Assembly: GCF_900110875.1 (NCBI RefSeq)
Contig: NZ_FOFM01000006.1
Span: forward strand, 1-64,000
Reading direction: 5' to 3'
From: Pseudovibrio axinellae
Lineage (GTDB): Bacteria > Pseudomonadota > Alphaproteobacteria > Rhizobiales > Stappiaceae
Length of the DNA: 64,000 bases
The notes beneath the pieces were generated by a model, which worked only from the letters and a program-made list of their open reading frames with translations, was not told the DNA's origin and did no database searches. Shown one piece after another: positions 16,844 through 26,200 of the stretch. The stretch's first letter is position 1. Each line of letters opens with the position of its first letter. A program made the position numbers and the translations under genes.

Positions 16844-17308
16844 TCAGTTTTCTGGTGCTTGCTTCAAACGCATGTCAACATGCGGGATATCATCTTCTGG
16901 GTAGACCTCAGAGATCGCATAGAATCCAAGTTGTCCATAAAAGTCCTGCAGATAAGCCTGGGCCTGTAGCTCTAAACGCGCCTCAGAATCAGTGGTAGCG
17001 CAATAAGCCATGGCCGCATTCATCAGCTTACGAGCTATCCCTTGCCCGCGCGCATTCTTTGCAACGACAACACGGCCAATTTTGTAAACCTTACCGCCTT
17101 CCTCTTTCATGAGAATACGAAGGGCACCCAAGATAGAGCCAACGCCATCTGACAGCAGCACGTGCTTGGCGACCGGATCTAATCCATCGATATCAGGATA
17201 AGCGCAATCCTGCTCAACAATAAAAACCTCACAACGAAGCTTTAGCAGGCAATAGAGTTGCTCAGCGCTAAACTCATTAAAATCTCTAAGCTCAAGAACC
17301 TGGGACAT
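16844..17308 (-). CDS. ElaA-type GNAT acetyltransferase
   Basis: A 154-residue protein matching the ElaA group of GNAT enzymes. Features are Y-C-L-L-K-L-R-C-E-V-F-I-V-E-Q-D-C-A-Y near the N-terminus (the group's R-x-x-V-F-V-V-E-Q), G-R-V-V-V at mid-length, and the acetyl-CoA loop R-G-Q-G-I-A-R (about 107-113). It is cytoplasmic with no extra domain. The substrate of ElaA proteins is not established. With the oxygenase-like gene it interrupts the usual folA-hflK neighbourhood. Confidence 0.88.
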   Translation of the reverse strand: MSQVLELRDFNEFSAEQLYCLLKLRCEVFIVEQDCAYPDIDGLDPVAKHVLLSDGVGSILGALRILMKEEGGKVYKIGRVVVAKNARGQGIARKLMNAAMAYCATTDSEARLELQAQAYLQDFYGQLGFYAISEVYPEDDIPHVDMRLKQAPEN

Positions 17309-17507
17309 TAGACCTCAAAAATTCTGCAGCTCGCGACCTCCTCACAAGCCTAGACCCGCCATTAATGTTGGTTTGGAGCTTTGAAATTGCAAGGTAATTA
17401 AGAACGAAAATGAGGCTTTAGGCAGATTTCACACGCAAAAACAGAAGGAAAGACCACAAGCTCAGATCCCCTTAACCTTCCGCTAACGAATGAAGGTGGG
17501 AATTTGT

Positions 17508-18428
17508 ATGCGTGCTATGAAGCCAAAATATCTTATGAGCAGCTTGCACCGCAGGTTCATGCACCTCTCTTCCAGTCAATCAGAATGGGATCAGGACATT
17601 GTACCAGCCTGGTTCCATCACGACCTTTTTGACCTGCACGATCAAAAACGGCAAAAGCAAACCACTTTATTCGAAAATCTACCAGTCTCCTGCGCGCAAG
17701 CGCTACAGACCCATGGCATTTGGCTCAAACATAATGTGCTACCCAGGGAGTTTTTCAGGAGGTTAAAGTTTGAGGCATTTGACTATTTCGTCGGACAACG
17801 CGACCGCAACAGAAGGCTTCTCTCAAACTGGCATAACTCCCAGAGCTTCACACTGCCCCTGAATTACGCACAACTGCTCCGGCAACCATTTCTGCAATCC
17901 GTCATCACTGATGAGCTCATTCCACCAGCTCTTCAGTTTACCGCAGGCCGGAAAGCCAAACCCGCCTATCATCTGGAAGCAATGGCGCAATGTGCCCCTT
18001 CTTTCCGTTTGAAGACAAGTGGGAACAACACTCCCCCCTTTAAAATCGAGCATGATGCACTTGCACCAGGTGCAACAGCACTTCTGTTTATGGAAACAAT
18101 TACGCCAGAAGATGGGGCTTTATTTTACGTTCCAGGTTCACACCGCATGACAGAACAACGCATTTCATGGGAGTATCAACGTTACCTTGATCCTTCAGAC
18201 ACCGAAGATAACAGAGATATTCCGTACACGCGACTGACTGACCTGCAAGAGCTCGACCTTCGCCCTCTCCTGCCCTTAAGAGTACAAGCTAACACTCTGC
18301 TTATATGGGATCGCACGGGGTTCCACGGCCGCCTGCCAAGCACCAACAACGCCCAAAATGCGCATACAGCCCATCGGCTGGCACTGAAAGCAGATGTCTC
18401 TACAAAGCAATCTGCACGCGGCAACTGA
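17508..18428 (+). CDS. PhyH-like Fe(II)/2-oxoglutarate oxygenase, unusual metal motif
   Basis: A protein of about 306 residues resembling the phytanoyl-CoA dioxygenase family in its second half. The family core E-D-G-A-L-F-Y-V-P-G-S-H is at 201-212, the distal metal histidine candidate is H273 (T-G-F-H-G-R), and a likely 2-oxoglutarate arginine is R290 (H-T-A-H-R-L). The proximal site reads I-E-H-D-A (180-184), so the standard H-x-D is not present at normal spacing: either the histidine is replaced (E-x-D), or the acid is replaced by alanine (H-x-A). The first 140 residues are family-unassigned. The start at 17508 is chosen because AAGGTGGG precedes it; another ATG lies at 17490. Its 3' end is 10 bases from convergent folA. 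Substrate unknown. Confidence 0.6.
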   Translation: MRAMKPKYLMSSLHRRFMHLSSSQSEWDQDIVPAWFHHDLFDLHDQKRQKQTTLFENLPVSCAQALQTHGIWLKHNVLPREFFRRLKFEAFDYFVGQRDRNRRLLSNWHNSQSFTLPLNYAQLLRQPFLQSVITDELIPPALQFTAGRKAKPAYHLEAMAQCAPSFRLKTSGNNTPPFKIEHDALAPGATALLFMETITPEDGALFYVPGSHRMTEQRISWEYQRYLDPSDTEDNRDIPYTRLTDLQELDLRPLLPLRVQANTLLIWDRTGFHGRLPSTNNAQNAHTAHRLALKADVSTKQSARGN

Positions 18429-18438
18429 TCAACGCCAG

Positions 18439-18960
18439 TCACACGCGCCGGCGATAAACCTCCAAAGAGGAGTCAGCAGAATCTTTTTCACCGCGAACAA
18501 ATGGCGTGCGCTCAACCATTTCCCAGTCATTCTCATGGATGTCAGGAAAGTTTGTATCGCCATCAGGCTCCGCATGAATACGAGTGATATAGAGAGTTGA
18601 TGCCTTCGGCATAGCCTTGTTATAGATTTGCCCGCCGCCAACAATCATGATTTCATCGACACCATCATTTTCGGCAATATCATTTGCAAGCGTCAATGCA
18701 TCGCCAAGGCTGTTTACCACCTCAACGCCATCATAAGTAAACGTCTGATCACGTGTGACAATGATGTTTGTACGCTTCGGAAGCGGCTTTCCAAGTGTCG
18801 CACAAATGCTCTCAAATGTACGACGCCCCATAATCACCGGTTTGCCCACTGTCGTCTTACGAAAGAACTTCAGATCTGTCGAAACCGACCATGGCATGTC
18901 ATTGTTCGCACCAATCACTCCGTTTTCAGCAACGGCTGAAATGATCGCAATTTCTTTCAT
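18439..18960 (-). CDS. folA: Dihydrofolate reductase
   Basis: FolA reduces dihydrofolate to tetrahydrofolate with NADPH, regenerating the cofactor consumed by thymidylate synthase. The 173-residue enzyme shows V-I-G-A-N-N-D-M-P-W (substrate loop with the catalytic acid), the NADPH segment V-I-M-G-R-R-T-F-E-S-I, and I-V-G-G-G-Q-I-Y. The ATG at 18960 is chosen over an upstream open frame because the conserved N-terminus M-K-E-I-A-I-I-S-A-V-A starts there and GAGGATAGG precedes it. It is in the same orientation as thyA, kdsB and the phosphatase, the usual thyA-folA linkage. Confidence 0.96.
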   Translation of the reverse strand: MKEIAIISAVAENGVIGANNDMPWSVSTDLKFFRKTTVGKPVIMGRRTFESICATLGKPLPKRTNIIVTRDQTFTYDGVEVVNSLGDALTLANDIAENDGVDEIMIVGGGQIYNKAMPKASTLYITRIHAEPDGDTNFPDIHENDWEMVERTPFVRGEKDSADSSLEVYRRRV

Positions 18961-19149
18961 CCTATCCTCAGTCAGTAAGAGACATATGACAGCCAAATCC
19001 ATGAGGCAAAAAGGCGCTCATTAAACCTTTTCAAGACGGTCCTGTTCAATTTTAACTGATCATACCGTCTAAAACATTTGTGCAGCTTGCATTCCCGTTA
19101 AGAAACCAGACTCGTATTTCCAGGCACGCCATGAAGCACAAAGGACAGC

Positions 19150-19761
19150 CTAGGGCCGGACATTCCAACTAAGCATTAACGGCTGCGCACCTTCCTCAGC
19201 GTCGAAAACACCATAGGCAGCTGTCTTCAGCTTCAAATCAGCACCTGCACCGCCATCACGAAGAGCTTTCAGTGCAAAACGGGCAATGCCATTACTGGTC
19301 ACAACAAGAAGAGTTTTGCCGGGGTATTTTTTAGGTGCTGAAGCAAAAAACTCTTGCCACCGACCAATCACAGCGGGAGGGTCAATATGCCAGCCATTAG
19401 GTGGGATACCCTCTTCCTCCCACGCTTTCAGCGCATCTGCTCCAATCCGCGCAAGCACTTCATCTTCCGGCTTGTTCTCATCAGGCCCGTAGTCAACTTC
19501 GACAAGGAACGGCAAAACCTTCAGATCAACCTCTTCGGCCTGCGTCTTCAACGCAATTTGAGCGGTTTGTTTCGTTCTTTGTAATGGCGAGCAAAACGCC
19601 ATATCAAACTTGACACCCAGCTCCGCAAAATGCTCTGAAAGCGCCTCTGCCTGACCCAAGCCTGATACACTCAATGGCAAGTCAGTACGCCCACCAACAC
19701 GTGTCACCACATCACCTTTATCAAAGGTGTTGCCATGGCGGAGAATATAAATGCGCGTCAT
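19150..19761 (-). CDS. Histidine phosphatase family protein
   Basis: A 203-residue phosphoglycerate-mutase-like phosphatase. The phosphohistidine motif R-H-G-N-T is at residues 8-12 (H9 is the nucleophile). C-S-P-L-Q-R-T-K-Q-T-A is at about 58-68, and a later acidic residue in V-E-V-D-Y is the likely proton donor. Its ATG overlaps the kdsB stop in an ATGA, so the two are co-translated. Substrates in this family range from sugar phosphates to nucleotides, and none can be named here. Linkage to kdsB makes a sugar phosphate plausible, which is inference only. Confidence 0.85.
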   Translation of the reverse strand: MTRIYILRHGNTFDKGDVVTRVGGRTDLPLSVSGLGQAEALSEHFAELGVKFDMAFCSPLQRTKQTAQIALKTQAEEVDLKVLPFLVEVDYGPDENKPEDEVLARIGADALKAWEEEGIPPNGWHIDPPAVIGRWQEFFASAPKKYPGKTLLVVTSNGIARFALKALRDGGAGADLKLKTAAYGVFDAEEGAQPLMLSWNVRP

Positions 19762-20582
19762 AGGCCTGTCTCCAGATGGTCAAATGGGTCACCAAACTTT
19801 GCGATCAACTGAGCGGCAAGCTCAGCATCACCTGGCGTATCCACACCAGACATCGACAACTTTGGCGGCGCCACTTCTTCCGCATGCACGACCATGCCGT
19901 TTTCTAAAAAACGGAGTTGCTCTAAACCTTCAAGCTGCTCGTAATAACCAAGGCCGCTTTCGGTAAACTTCTCAAGCGCTTCCACTCGGTATCCATAAAG
20001 ACCGATATGACGGAACACTGGCGATAAAGCATCGGTTTCGCGCAGTTTATCTTCCTTACGAATTGCAGGAAGAATATTCTTGGAAAACCAAAGAGCCGTT
20101 CCATCGCTTCGGCGAACGCAAGTCGTACCCGAGTAAGGATGTTTCTTTTTATGTTCGCGAAGAGTGTCCAAACCGTCCCAGTCCAAACGAATAACCGGCG
20201 TAAACACATCGGCCTCAGGCCGATCCTCTGCTGCCTTGATCAACGCAGCAACATGTTCAGGTGGCGTAAACGGCGCATCCCCTTGCAGATTGAGAACAAA
20301 CTCAGGGTGCGACCCATGCGCTTTTGAAGCAGCAAGAGCCCTGTCGGTCCCGGAAGGATGCTCAGGGTAGGTCATTACGAACGGAGCGCCAATGTGACGG
20401 CAATGCTCAGCAACTTCTTCATGATCAACCGCAACAACATAATCAGAACCGGTTTGCTTTGCAGCAACACGGGCAACCTGCACAACGCGCTCAAGCAAAC
20501 TGCGCCCGCTAATTGGATGCAATGGTTTACGCGGAAATCGGGTAGAACCGATGCGCGCAGGTACGCAGATAAGAGCCCGCAT
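19758..20582 (-). CDS. kdsB: 3-deoxy-manno-octulosonate cytidylyltransferase (CMP-KDO synthetase)
   Basis: KdsB activates KDO with CTP to CMP-KDO for the inner core of lipopolysaccharide. The 274-residue protein begins with the nucleotide-binding signature I-C-V-P-A-R-I-G-S-T-R-F-P-R-K-P-L (5-21) and carries E-H-P-S-G-T-D-R-A (the substrate loop) and N-L-Q-G-D-A-P (metal and CTP contact). It is a little longer than the ~250-residue E. coli enzyme. It sits 30 bases downstream of thyA and overlaps the following phosphatase by four bases. Confidence 0.94.
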   Translation of the reverse strand: MRALICVPARIGSTRFPRKPLHPISGRSLLERVVQVARVAAKQTGSDYVVAVDHEEVAEHCRHIGAPFVMTYPEHPSGTDRALAASKAHGSHPEFVLNLQGDAPFTPPEHVAALIKAAEDRPEADVFTPVIRLDWDGLDTLREHKKKHPYSGTTCVRRSDGTALWFSKNILPAIRKEDKLRETDALSPVFRHIGLYGYRVEALEKFTESGLGYYEQLEGLEQLRFLENGMVVHAEEVAPPKLSMSGVDTPGDAELAAQLIAKFGDPFDHLETGL

Positions 20583-20611
20583 GGAAATTCCTTTAACAAT
20601 TAGGAGAAGGA

Positions 20612-21406
20612 CTAGACCGCAACCATTCCTTTGATGTGAGGGTGCGGGTCATAACCTTCCAACGTGAAGTCTTCAAAACGGAACGCGAATATATCTTTAA
20701 CGTCTGGATTGATGAGCATTGTAGGCAACGCACGTAGCTCTCGAGAGAGCTGCAGCTCAGCCTGCTCCATATGATTGGAGTACAAATGTGCATCACCAAG
20801 CGTATGAACAAAGTCACCCGGCTCCAGATCACAAACCTGCGCAATCATTATCGTAAGCAAAGCGTAAGAGGCGATGTTGAAGGGCACACCCAGGAAAACA
20901 TCAGCAGAGCGTTGATAAAGCTGACAGGACAACTTGCCGTTCGCGACATAGAACTGGAACATAGAGTGGCAAGGCGGCAAAGCCATTTCATCAACAAGCG
21001 CTGGATTCCATGCGCTCACAATCAGGCGACGGCTGTCTGGGTTCGTTTTAATCTGCTGAACAACATTTGCAATCTGATCGACAGAGCCCCCGTCTGGCTT
21101 GGGCCAGGAGCGCCACTGGTATCCGTAGACGGGGCCAAGGTTACCGTCTTCATCGGCCCATTCATCCCAGATCCGAACACCGTTCTCCTTGAGATACTTG
21201 ATATTGGTATCACCAGCCAAAAACCAGAGCAGCTCATGAATGATCGACTTCAAATGCAACTTCTTGGTCGTGACAACTGGAAAACCCGCTCCAAGATCAA
21301 ACCGCATTTGATGCCCAAACACAGATTTAGTGCCTGTACCAGTACGGTCTTCCTTGACCACACCGTCATCCATGATACGGCGCATCAGCTCCAGATATTG
21401 CTGCAC
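20612..21406 (-). CDS. thyA: Thymidylate synthase
   Basis: ThyA methylates dUMP to dTMP using methylene-tetrahydrofolate. The 264 residues match the short bacterial form exactly: R-T-G-T-G-T near the N-terminus, the catalytic cysteine in [11 protein letters not shown] (about 142-152), [16 protein letters not shown], and D-A-H-L-Y-S-N-H. It starts with GTG (21406-21404), with AGGAG about 11 bases upstream. It heads a minus-strand run thyA-kdsB-phosphatase-folA, coupling dTMP synthesis to folate reduction. Confidence 0.97.
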   Translation of the reverse strand: MQQYLELMRRIMDDGVVKEDRTGTGTKSVFGHQMRFDLGAGFPVVTTKKLHLKSIIHELLWFLAGDTNIKYLKENGVRIWDEWADEDGNLGPVYGYQWRSWPKPDGGSVDQIANVVQQIKTNPDSRRLIVSAWNPALVDEMALPPCHSMFQFYVANGKLSCQLYQRSADVFLGVPFNIASYALLTIMIAQVCDLEPGDFVHTLGDAHLYSNHMEQAELQLSRELRALPTMLINPDVKDIFAFRFEDFTLEGYDPHPHIKGMVAV

Positions 21407-21719
21407 GAAGGACCATCTCCTGTATTACGATTCGTATGCGCTCAGTATAGGCAATCCTAGAGAAATCTCCCATCCGTTGCCATCTCCCGAAGCTAATACC
21501 CCAACCTTCCTGCAATAAAAAGGTCTCACTAATTCATTAGATGCGCAATGCACTGCACAAATGCCCAAAAAACAAAGAGATAGAATTTCTCAAGAGCCCC
21601 ACTTGTACAAAATGCGTTGTGAATATGCCGTTTTGTCAACAGGTTCTCTTAGCTTTACATTGAATACCAATAGTTTTTGCCCTTCCATTTATGAAAGCCT
21701 GCACCTATATTCCCCTCTG
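21407..21719. other. Intergenic region between thyA and ssrA
   Basis: A divergent intergenic region of about 310 bases that must contain the thyA and ssrA promoters. No gene or clear operator was recognised. Confidence 0.4.
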
Positions 21720-22035
21720 CCAGCTTGCTGGCTACGGCAATAAATTGTGAGCGCAATAAACCATTCGGACCCGGGGGCGGTACCCGGCGCCTCCACCAAA
21801 GCCCGTTGTACTCCAGCGGTCTTCGGGGGGGCGAAATAGGATCGACGAGGGCGTAAAGGCTTTACTTTTGCTCGGCATGGTACCACCGATATCGGACCAC
21901 AATGATAGTTGCAAATGACAACTACGCTATGGACAACGCTGTAGCTGCGTAATGCAGTTCCGGTAGTCCGCTAAGTCCTGTTGGGTAGCACCTTCGGGCG
22001 GGGTTCGGGGGCACCTGGCAACAGAAGCCTCCACT
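21720..22035 (+). ncRNA. ssrA: Two-piece (circularly permuted) tmRNA
   Basis: tmRNA rescues stalled ribosomes and appends a degradation tag. The gene is permuted as in other alphaproteobacteria. The acceptor piece comes first and ends in encoded CCA at 21796-21798; after a 28-base spacer the coding piece begins near 21827. Acceptor strands pair as GGGGGCG (21827-21833) with CGCCTCC (21788-21794), including the G3-U pair needed for alanine charging. The tag frame at 21911-21952 reads A-N-D-N-Y-A-M-D-N-A-V-A-A then TAA. The last part (around 21990-22020) fits the pseudoknot and helix end. Outer ends are approximate. sspB, whose product recognises the tag, is the next gene. Confidence 0.93.
21911..21952 (+). 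other. tmRNA tag reading frame
   Basis: Resume codon GCA at 21911 followed by 12 codons and TAA encodes A-N-D-N-Y-A-M-D-N-A-V-A-A. The terminal A-V-A-A is the ClpX-type degron end and the A-N-D-N-Y start is the SspB-binding half, as in other alphaproteobacterial tags. Confidence 0.93.
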
Positions 22036-22154
22036 TTAGTATTTAAAGGGCGCTTTCCTTATTCTACGCCGATTTAGGGTATAGAAATAAATAGCAGGCC
22101 TTTTTGGTGCCTCTACGCTATAGTTAGGCCGAATAAAAACGCAAAGGATGAGCG

Positions 22155-22784
22155 GTGCCGAGCATGGCTGAAGATTTGATCCGCTATGACATCATCATTC
22201 AGGACGCGCTGAGAAACGCAGTTCGAAAGATATTGGTTGAGGTCAACCGGGCAGGACTTCCCGGTGAGCACCATTTTTATATTGCCTTTGAAACTACGGC
22301 TCCTGGCGTCAAGATTTCAAACCGCTTGAAAGAGCGTTATCCGAAAGAAATGACGATCGTGCTGCAACACCAGTTTTGGGATTTGCAGATCACTGAGCAC
22401 GCTTTCGAGGTTGGGCTTTCTTTTGGTGGTGTGCCTGAACATCTTTATGTTCCGTTCTCCGCGATCAAAGGCTTCTTTGACCCATCTGTCCAGTTTGCTC
22501 TTGAGTTTGAGCCGGGCAAGACAGGCGAAGAACTGCCTGCTGAATTTAGAATCGCAGAGCGTGATCTTGATGCCGTGGAGGAGTTCCAATCTCGTTTGGA
22601 AACCACTGAGGCCGCTGAAGATGCACAGCCAGCTCCCGCGACTGACCAAACACCTGACAAACCCTCTGTTTCAGAATTAGAGGAAAAGCAGGACCCCGCG
22701 ACGGAGCAGGACAAAAGCAAACCAAAAGACGAATCAGGCAGTGCTGAAGTCGTTTCTCTGGATGCTTTCCGCAAAAAGAGCTGA
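22155..22784 (+). CDS. sspB: SspB, ClpXP adaptor for tmRNA-tagged proteins
   Basis: The adaptor tethers ssrA-tagged proteins to ClpXP. The 209-residue protein has the SspB fold in residues about 8-135 (Y-D-I-I-I-Q-D-A-L-R, then F-W-D-L-Q-I, F-G-G-V-P-E-H-L-Y-V-P-F). A long acidic, Pro/Lys-rich flexible linker follows, and the C-terminus ends V-V-S-L-D-A-F-R-K-K, the ClpX-binding tail of alphaproteobacterial SspB. The GTG at 22155 is chosen because AAAGGA precedes it by six bases; an ATG three codons later is possible. It directly follows ssrA, so tag and adaptor genes are adjacent. Confidence 0.94.
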   Translation: MPSMAEDLIRYDIIIQDALRNAVRKILVEVNRAGLPGEHHFYIAFETTAPGVKISNRLKERYPKEMTIVLQHQFWDLQITEHAFEVGLSFGGVPEHLYVPFSAIKGFFDPSVQFALEFEPGKTGEELPAEFRIAERDLDAVEEFQSRLETTEAAEDAQPAPATDQTPDKPSVSELEEKQDPATEQDKSKPKDESGSAEVVSLDAFRKKS

Positions 22785-22841
22785 TCCTACAGATCAAGAT
22801 AAGAGCGGTCGGCTCGTCAACCTCATGTTTTAGGTGATTGA

Positions 22842-23051
22842 ATGAGCGCGACCGTTGTTAACCTTCGCCAGGCCCGCAAACAAAAGGCCCGAGAAACAAA
22901 AGCACAGTCAGGTGCAGAAAATCGCCGAAAGTTCGGGCGGACCAAAACGGAAAAATCTCAGGAAGAAGCAGAGACTGCTCTCCAGACAATCCGTTTTGAA
23001 GGCCACAAACTAACTTCGGCCTCTCCTTCCCAAAAATCCGATAAAGAGTGA
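22842..23051 (+). CDS. DUF4169 family protein
   Basis: A small, highly basic 69-residue protein with the DUF4169 signature V-V-N-L-R-Q-A-R-K-Q-K-A-R (5-17) followed by a Lys/Glu-rich helix. The function of the family is unknown. It follows sspB by 57 bases and precedes a ribbon-helix-helix gene by seven, and the three probably form an operon, an arrangement common in Rhizobiales. Confidence 0.85.
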   Translation: MSATVVNLRQARKQKARETKAQSGAENRRKFGRTKTEKSQEEAETALQTIRFEGHKLTSASPSQKSDKE

Positions 23052-23058
23052 GGCGTCA

Positions 23059-23280
23059 GTGAGCCTCAAGAAACGCTCTATAACACTGCATGGACATAGA
23101 ACCAGCATTACGCTGGAACCAGAGTTCTGGACAGGCCTGGAAGATTTGGCCCGTCATCAGCAAAAGAACATCACAGCAACCATCGCTGCGATCGATGATG
23201 AAAGAACCCCCGATAACAATCTTTCAAGCTGTATTCGCGTTGCCGTACTCAAACACTTTCAAATTAAAAACACTAATTAA
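23059..23280 (+). CDS. Ribbon-helix-helix domain protein
   Basis: A 73-residue protein resembling the RHH_4 family of ribbon-helix-helix DNA-binding folds: strand K-K-R-S-I-T-L-H-G-H-R-T-S-I-T-L (4-19), helix E-F-W-T-G-L-E-D-L-A, and the second helix N-L-S-S-C-I-R-V-A-V-L-K-H-F. It begins with GTG (23059), with GAGG overlapping the end of the upstream gene. It could be a transcription factor, but no target is evident. Its last eight bases overlap the 3' end of the convergent asmA-like gene. Confidence 0.85.
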   Translation: MSLKKRSITLHGHRTSITLEPEFWTGLEDLARHQQKNITATIAAIDDERTPDNNLSSCIRVAVLKHFQIKNTN

Positions 23281-26200
23281 CCTGCAACAAGCGCCCACCT
23301 GGCAATTCAATAAACTTAGGTGCGCCACGTCCCTCCGCTGGTAAATCCTGCAGCGGGCCCTCTAAAATCTGATTATCATTTCCAGCATCATATATGCCGA
23401 GATTCTTCGGAGCACCTGACTGAATAATCGGGCCAAGTAAATCTATCTCGCCAGACGGAACTGTCGTTTCAACAACATCCCCAATCAACACTGGCGCGTC
23501 CAAGGCAGGTAAGTCAGACTTCGCTTTCGGTTTCGGTGGATCCACAATCGAAACAGAGGGGCTACCTGACTTTTTTGCAGAGGCATCTCCCTCTAGAACC
23601 GAGCGAATCCGTGCCCCAAAGTCCTGAACAGATGTCTTCTGTTCACTTTCTACGGTTACTGCTTCGCTGGCCCTTTGTGCGTCCTCAGCAAGCTCTAGAG
23701 CCTCCAGCGCCTTGGCCTTGCGGGCTGCTTCGTCAGCTTCGGCTCGCGCAGCACTCTCTTTTGCATCTTGCACAGCCTTGGCTTTACGTGTGGTTTCTTC
23801 CTCTTGTTTGCGCTTCAGTTCATCGAGCATGCGTTCTTGCTCGGCAATTCTGAGTTGCTCTTCTTCGATGCGCTGTACGTTAAGCTCAATTGCCCGCAGG
23901 TTTAGATAGGAAAGTAACGGTCCTGTATCCAGTTTACGCCTCGGGCTTTCCAGTGACCCAGAATATAAAATAGCAACCTGCGGCTCTGCTCCAGCAACCT
24001 TTTGAGCCTCATCGCGTGTTTTCATGGAAACATCACCATTTAGTTCCCACTTTTCTAAATCGATAAGCGCGGAACCAAACAATGTGGTCCCCGCAGTATC
24101 CACTGAGATGTTACGCGCGCGGATACGGCCACTGGCAATCCCTAAGGATCCATCAACCCGATTAAATTTCACAGAGCCAGCATCAAGGTGATCGGCAAAG
24201 GTTTTTTGAATAGCGGTCCCATCCAGCTCAAGCCCGGCATCCGCTGCTTTGATAACCAGATCAAAAGCCTCAGGGTTAACACGGCGGATCTCTCCATCGG
24301 TGAGATTAAAGGTGCCACCACCTGACAGTCCTGCCACCAAACCTGAAATCGTACGCCCACTGCCTTCAAACTCGGTAATTGCCTGCAGCTTCCCGGTTGC
24401 TAATGCACGCCCGTCATCTGTCCAGGCCAGTTCGGCAAAGTCAGCATCATCCAATCGGAAGCGACCAGAGAGAGTAGCCTGCCCCTGATCTCGCTGTAGA
24501 TCAAATGCACCGGAAAATGTGCCGCCAGCAAACCGGCCCGCACCTTTGCTAACCGAAAGCAAGTCCGGGCGCAGGCGTAGCTGACCACTTGCTGCATCAA
24601 GACGAAACTCATCGCTAAACACCGCTCTGTCGCTCTTCACATCAAGCGTTAGGTCCACCCCATCAATAAGGCTCTGCCCCAGTGCCTGAGACGACCAGAC
24701 AGAATCTTGCTGCAACACTCCCGCCCAAACATTAGACCCCAGCAGCAACTCACTCAGGCTGCGCATATCAAGCTCAGACAACTCCAGCTTTCCAGAGGCT
24801 TTAACCGGGCCAGTCTTGCTCCAGGTCCCCTCCAGGTCGCTTTTTAAAATCATATTTGCTAACTGACCCTTCAAATCAGAAAGCGTGAAGGTACGACCGG
24901 TTCCGGCAGCTTTGCCAGATAGGTTGACTGTAAGTGGACCAGCATAAATTGGATATACTTTGCCAAATGCTAATCCGTAGGCTGCTAAATCATCAGATTG
25001 TAGCGCAACATCAGCACTCCATACTGCATCAGAGCGCTGCGGGACACGCACTGTCCCTTCTGACGTTATCTTCATACCCACCAGGTCACTGGAAAACCCA
25101 AAGCCTAATTGATCGCGCGGGCTTCCAGAAACAGAAAGTCGAACTTCGCCGGGGTGAAGTTGCGTAATTGGAATAGCGCTGAAACCAAGCTGTCGAAGCA
25201 CTTTAACGCCATCTTTTCCGCCAAGAGTAGCTTCTGCATAAAGATCGCCTTCAGCAAAGTCATCAATACGGCCTTCAAAGGTTCCGTTCAAATCAAGATC
25301 ACTGACCCCAACCTCACCAAAAAGGTTCAGTGACATGTCTGTCCGTCCCTTTTCAGCATAAGCAGTCAGTTCAGCTTGCAGCTTTGCAGGTGCCAGAGCG
25401 GGCGCAGCAACCTTCAACCGTTCAATGAGTGGATTATCAGGCGCATACTCTTCAAGCACAGCCACGGCACCACCCAAAGATGATGCTGTCAACGTTCCTT
25501 TGATGTTCCCCTGAGGCGTCGTACTTAGGTCATCAATACGGCCCTTCATGTCTACATAAGCACCTGCAAAATCGCGTATTTTCAGCTGCTCGATAGACAG
25601 CGCATCTTCGCTCAGACTCGCGCTTACAGCCATACTCTTTGCATTCACACCACTGGCAACCAGCTCGTCAGCGTAAAGGCGCACAGACATATCAACCGCG
25701 CTTGGCTTGATCTTCTTCCCAGTAAAGGCCTCAACATAACGCTGGATTTCATCCAGATTTACACGGTCGCTATCCATATCAACCGTGATGAGCGGGCTGC
25801 GATCCAATGGGTGCTCAAAGGAAATCAGCCCCACACTGCGCACATTTCCTGCATCGATACGCAAATCTGGAAGACGCAGAGCACCAGAGCCCGCCTCGAC
25901 ACGTCCCTTCAAAGACACGGAGGTCAAACGCTTAGATGCATCCTTACGCTCGCCAAGCCACCAGTGCGCCAGTTGATGCGGCTGCCGAGAGGCAACCTCC
26001 CAATCCCCCTGATACCCAGCGGAATCACTCAGGTTCAGGTAGCCGCTGGTTTGAAATTGGCTTCCACCAGGCAGTTCACCTGAAAGCTCTTCAATCTTCC
26101 AGCCCGTCCCTGTCGCTTCAAGCAGTGCACTCAAATTCGAAACAACAGAGCCCCCAGCAACAACAACCGGAACGTTCAGGTCCATCTGACCTTTCACATC

